In this document: piece by piece, positions 61,430-64,000 of the stretch
Position numbering within the stretch: position 1 is the first letter of the stretch
Layout of the letters: each line of letters starts with the position of its first letter
Assembly (NCBI GenBank): GCA_963277665.1
Contig: OY728136.1
Coordinates: forward strand, 806,397,123-806,461,122
Source: Viscum album
Taxonomy: Eukaryota > Streptophyta > Magnoliopsida > Santalales > Viscaceae
Direction: 5' to 3'
DNA: 64,000 bases
Translations under genes and position numbers: made by a program
The notes under the pieces: model-generated
Told to the model about the DNA's origin: nothing
Database searches by the model: none
Seen by the model: the letters and a program-made list of their open reading frames with translations, nothing else

Positions 61430-64000
61430 TTTCACGACCCGTCCTCGGGGCCCGTGCCGTGACTACCCCAAGCCCGCCTTCCATAGGCCAGGGGCTGGCG
61501 ACTAGCACCAAGGCGTAAATCTCGGTAAAAAGGGAAGGCATTGCCTTTGTAAAGTAAACAAACACCACATAGTAAGCAAGCGGAATAAGTAAACACTAAG
61601 TAAAAACTGGTACAATAGTAAGTGCGAAAAAGTAAAGGGGGGAGGAAATACAAGGCCAACTGTAAAGTACAATTGAAAGGGGAAAAACAACATCTGAAAG
61701 AAAAGCCACAACATCAATCCGTCCTCTGGATGTCCCAACCGAAGGGTGGGTACAGATAGCCACCGCTGCTCCCTGGGTCTCGCTGACTGCTCCTAGCACG
61801 TCCCACCCAGTGGTCCACCTCCAGGTATCGTCCTGCTCTGCAAGCCTCCACCACGATCAGCGATGTCCGTCGTCTGCAACAAACACAATGTAGTGCCGGC
61901 ATAGCCCGTGCAGGGGTGAGTATAAGCTACTCAGTAGGGACCCCGAGACCCCCGAAGGACTCCTAGAATCCACAAAGGATAATCCACAAAGGAAAGATAC
62001 AATCACGAAGTAACATCCGACACTGCTTAGGTATATGCCCATACATATACCTAAGTCATCAATTCTCACTCGGCTCCAACATCAGAGCTCAAGGACAACC
62101 CAGTCCACACAGGAAGGAAAAACGTAAATCCACACAGGATAGCACAACTCAATCCACAAAGGAAATAAAAACGTAAATCCACACAGGATAGCACAACACA
62201 ATCCACAAAGGAAAGAAAAAAATGGTTTCATCTCACACATGAATACTTCTTCGAACGATGATAGAGATGATCACCAATCCATCTATGTCGTTGGACCCAC
62301 AAAGGATCGATATGTACTAACCCCCAAAATAACCCACAAAGGATCTGACCCACAAATGATGGATAGGTAACTAACCCCCGCAAAGACCCACACAGGTTCG
62401 GGCTCACACATGACCTGTAGGCACTGGCCCACACAAGACCGCTGAGCGCTGACCCACACCGGATAAGGCCCGCACTAGATCAGTAGCACTGACCCACAAA
62501 GGATCGTTGATTGCTGTAGTCATCACCGTCGAATCCACTGAGGATCTCTGTACAGTTGTCGTCGTCGCAGTAGCAGTCGCATCCAGCTCTAGGGTTCCCG
62601 CACACAGCAAGATCGATCGGGAGGGTTCGCTCCATGAGCCGAGAGGCTGATACATCAACTGACACATAGTCTAGAGTTGATGTATCCAAACGTTCTGTAT
62701 CGTCAACATGAACTCAACGTCGCAGACGGCGCGTCAATCGGACGTCCGGTCTGAGAGTTATGGGCTTTTACGTCCGAGGGGCCCGGTTGGTTTTTAAGGA
62801 AAACCCAAACCGACCGTACTCCACCAGCATCCAAACCCTGGGCGGAGTAAGCCAAAAGATCCTTCTCACGAATAGGAATTCAACAATGTCGATGGCACGT
62901 CAATCAGACGTCCGTAGCTCAAGATATGAGTGTTTCCGCTCCAAGGGCCCGGTTGGTTTCGTGTACGAACCAACCCGGCCGAACCCAAAGAGTTCCAAAA
63001 CCTTGAGTGTGATATACCGAAACGAACGTCTCAATCCAAGAATCACATATGCACTGACGGCGCGTCGTTCGGAGGCCCGTAGCTCATGTTATGAGAAAAA
63101 GACCGAAAAGGTCCGGAAACGGGGGGTCTGGGCCCGCACCGACCCGGCCCGACCCTCCCTGGGTCAGCCCCGAACCGGGTCGACCCGACCCGGATCCAGG
63201 TCCGACCCGGTTGGGCGCAACCTGGCCCGGTCGGGCGGCCTGGTCGCGACCCGACCCGGCCAGTCGGCCCGGCTCGGCTCGGCCGGGCGGAGGAACCGCG
63301 GGGCGCGTTGCCCCCGCAGGAAGAGGTTTCTCGGCCCCACGTGGGGCCGCGCTTGGTCAGCGGACGCGGCTTTGCCTCGTCCCGTGTGTCACCGGACCCA
63401 CGCGGTCGCGGGTCTGGTCGGCCGCCGCCGCCGCGCCGGTGACCTGCACCGCTGGTGGATTCCGCGGGCCTCCAGAGTTGCTCCGGTGGTCCGATTCCAT
63501 TTTCGTCTGTGCCCTAGCTCCTCTCGGGTCCCGTTCTTCACTACGGAATCAACAAATAATCTCTGTGGCCCGTTTTGTCGTCGTCCGCCGTTCCACACAT
63601 CAACGAAGAACTGCAGAGGTTTGTCGGGCCGTGTTTGTTTGGCCTGCACCCTCCGCGTTAGGTGATAACAAACGGGAAATAATGATCAACACATGAAAAC
63701 ATAACAAGATACAATTTTAATAAATTAAAATTTCACTTTGATCCCAGGCTCCTTGTTTTAGAAGCAATCAACAACGGAAATAAAATATTATTTTCAAATA
63801 AAATCCCTACCTCGCCGTAGTCATCGAGCGAGCGTTCTACGAGGAATTTACCGTCGCGGTAGGAGGTGATTGTCGCTTCGCGGAAGGGCGTCGCGGAAGG
63901 GCGTCGCGTCGTCGCGGAAGGGAGTCGTGTCGACAATCTCTGAGGGTTAAAGAAACACACGGATTTAATTAAATCCATGTCGAGGATAAAAACCACAAAG
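61430..64000 (-). repeat. Element C 5' LTR, truncated by the window edge
   Basis: It repeats 53099 to about 55660. It carries the same 50-bp units (62105-62250), the same three ~165-bp modules (62725, 62891, 63056) and the GC-rich tract (63120-63470). A small local expansion of TCGCGGAAGGGCG at about 63885-63930 is specific to this copy. The LTR end that pairs with the element start lies beyond 64000. Confidence 0.9.

Larger units (their letters stand above)
53099..64000 (-). mobile_element. Element C: GC-rich Ty3/gypsy (Tekay/Del-like) retrotransposon, minus strand, runs off the right edge
   Basis: 3' LTR 53099 to about 56604, internal region about 56605-61429, and the first part (in genome order) of the 5' LTR from 61430 to the window end. 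About 0.9 kb of the 5' LTR lies outside. On the minus strand the order is primer site, gag, protease, RT, RNase H, integrase, chromodomain-like tail, polypurine tract. The two LTRs look about 90 percent identical by eye. Its base composition is strikingly higher in GC than the rest of the window, and its LTR sequence is unrelated to A or B. The left boundary is TGTCACGACC; the target duplication cannot be tested because the other end is missing. Confidence 0.93.

Overview
The window looks like nuclear DNA from a flowering plant. It is very AT-rich for the first 53 kb and moderately to strongly GC-rich for the last 11 kb. I find no ordinary host gene, rRNA or tRNA gene. Almost everything recognisable is LTR retrotransposon, nested and decayed, plus a short degenerate satellite array. 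The species cannot be named from the sequence; the plant assignment rests on the Ty3/gypsy chromovirus (Tekay/Del-like) proteins, initiator-Met-type primer binding sites and LTRs 3.5 to 4.2 kb long.

Layout. Positions 1-6450 are unassigned AT-rich DNA. Positions 6451-29328 hold one plus-strand Ty3/gypsy element (here called B) with a broken gag-pol and LTRs of about 3.75 kb. Its 5' LTR is split at 8955/19655 by a second element (A1, 8956-19649, minus strand) flanked by a perfect CAACT duplication. Positions 29329-38618 are AT-rich DNA with a zone of AT microsatellites and a degenerate tandem array of about eight units of roughly 170 bp (34430-35790). Positions 38624-49279 hold A2, a plus-strand sister of A1 with a perfect AGTAT duplication. 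Positions 49285-52199 are unassigned, followed by a Ty1/copia reverse transcriptase relic (about 52200-52850). From 53099 to beyond the right edge lies a GC-rich minus-strand Ty3/gypsy element (C): 3' LTR, complete gag-pol frame, primer site, and most of its 5' LTR.

How the pieces relate. A1 and A2 are non-autonomous: LTRs of about 4.2 kb surround an internal region of only 2.24 kb. That region carries a 190-codon frame encoding a nucleocapsid-like zinc-knuckle protein and an antisense tRNA-derived (pol III-type) unit, with no protease, RT or integrase. Long stretches of the A and B LTRs are homologous, including repeated GTACGTAC hairpin modules, so a B-like element is the natural candidate for the autonomous helper. 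C is a separate family whose gag-pol is one continuous frame of 1516 codons interrupted by about two dozen stop codons but, by my reading, no frameshift.

The observations most worth following up are the ~170-bp satellite remnant, the nucleocapsid-only non-autonomous family with its antisense pol III unit, the covarying hairpin modules in the A/B LTRs, and the stop-riddled but frame-preserved gag-pol of C. All alignments and percentages are by eye.
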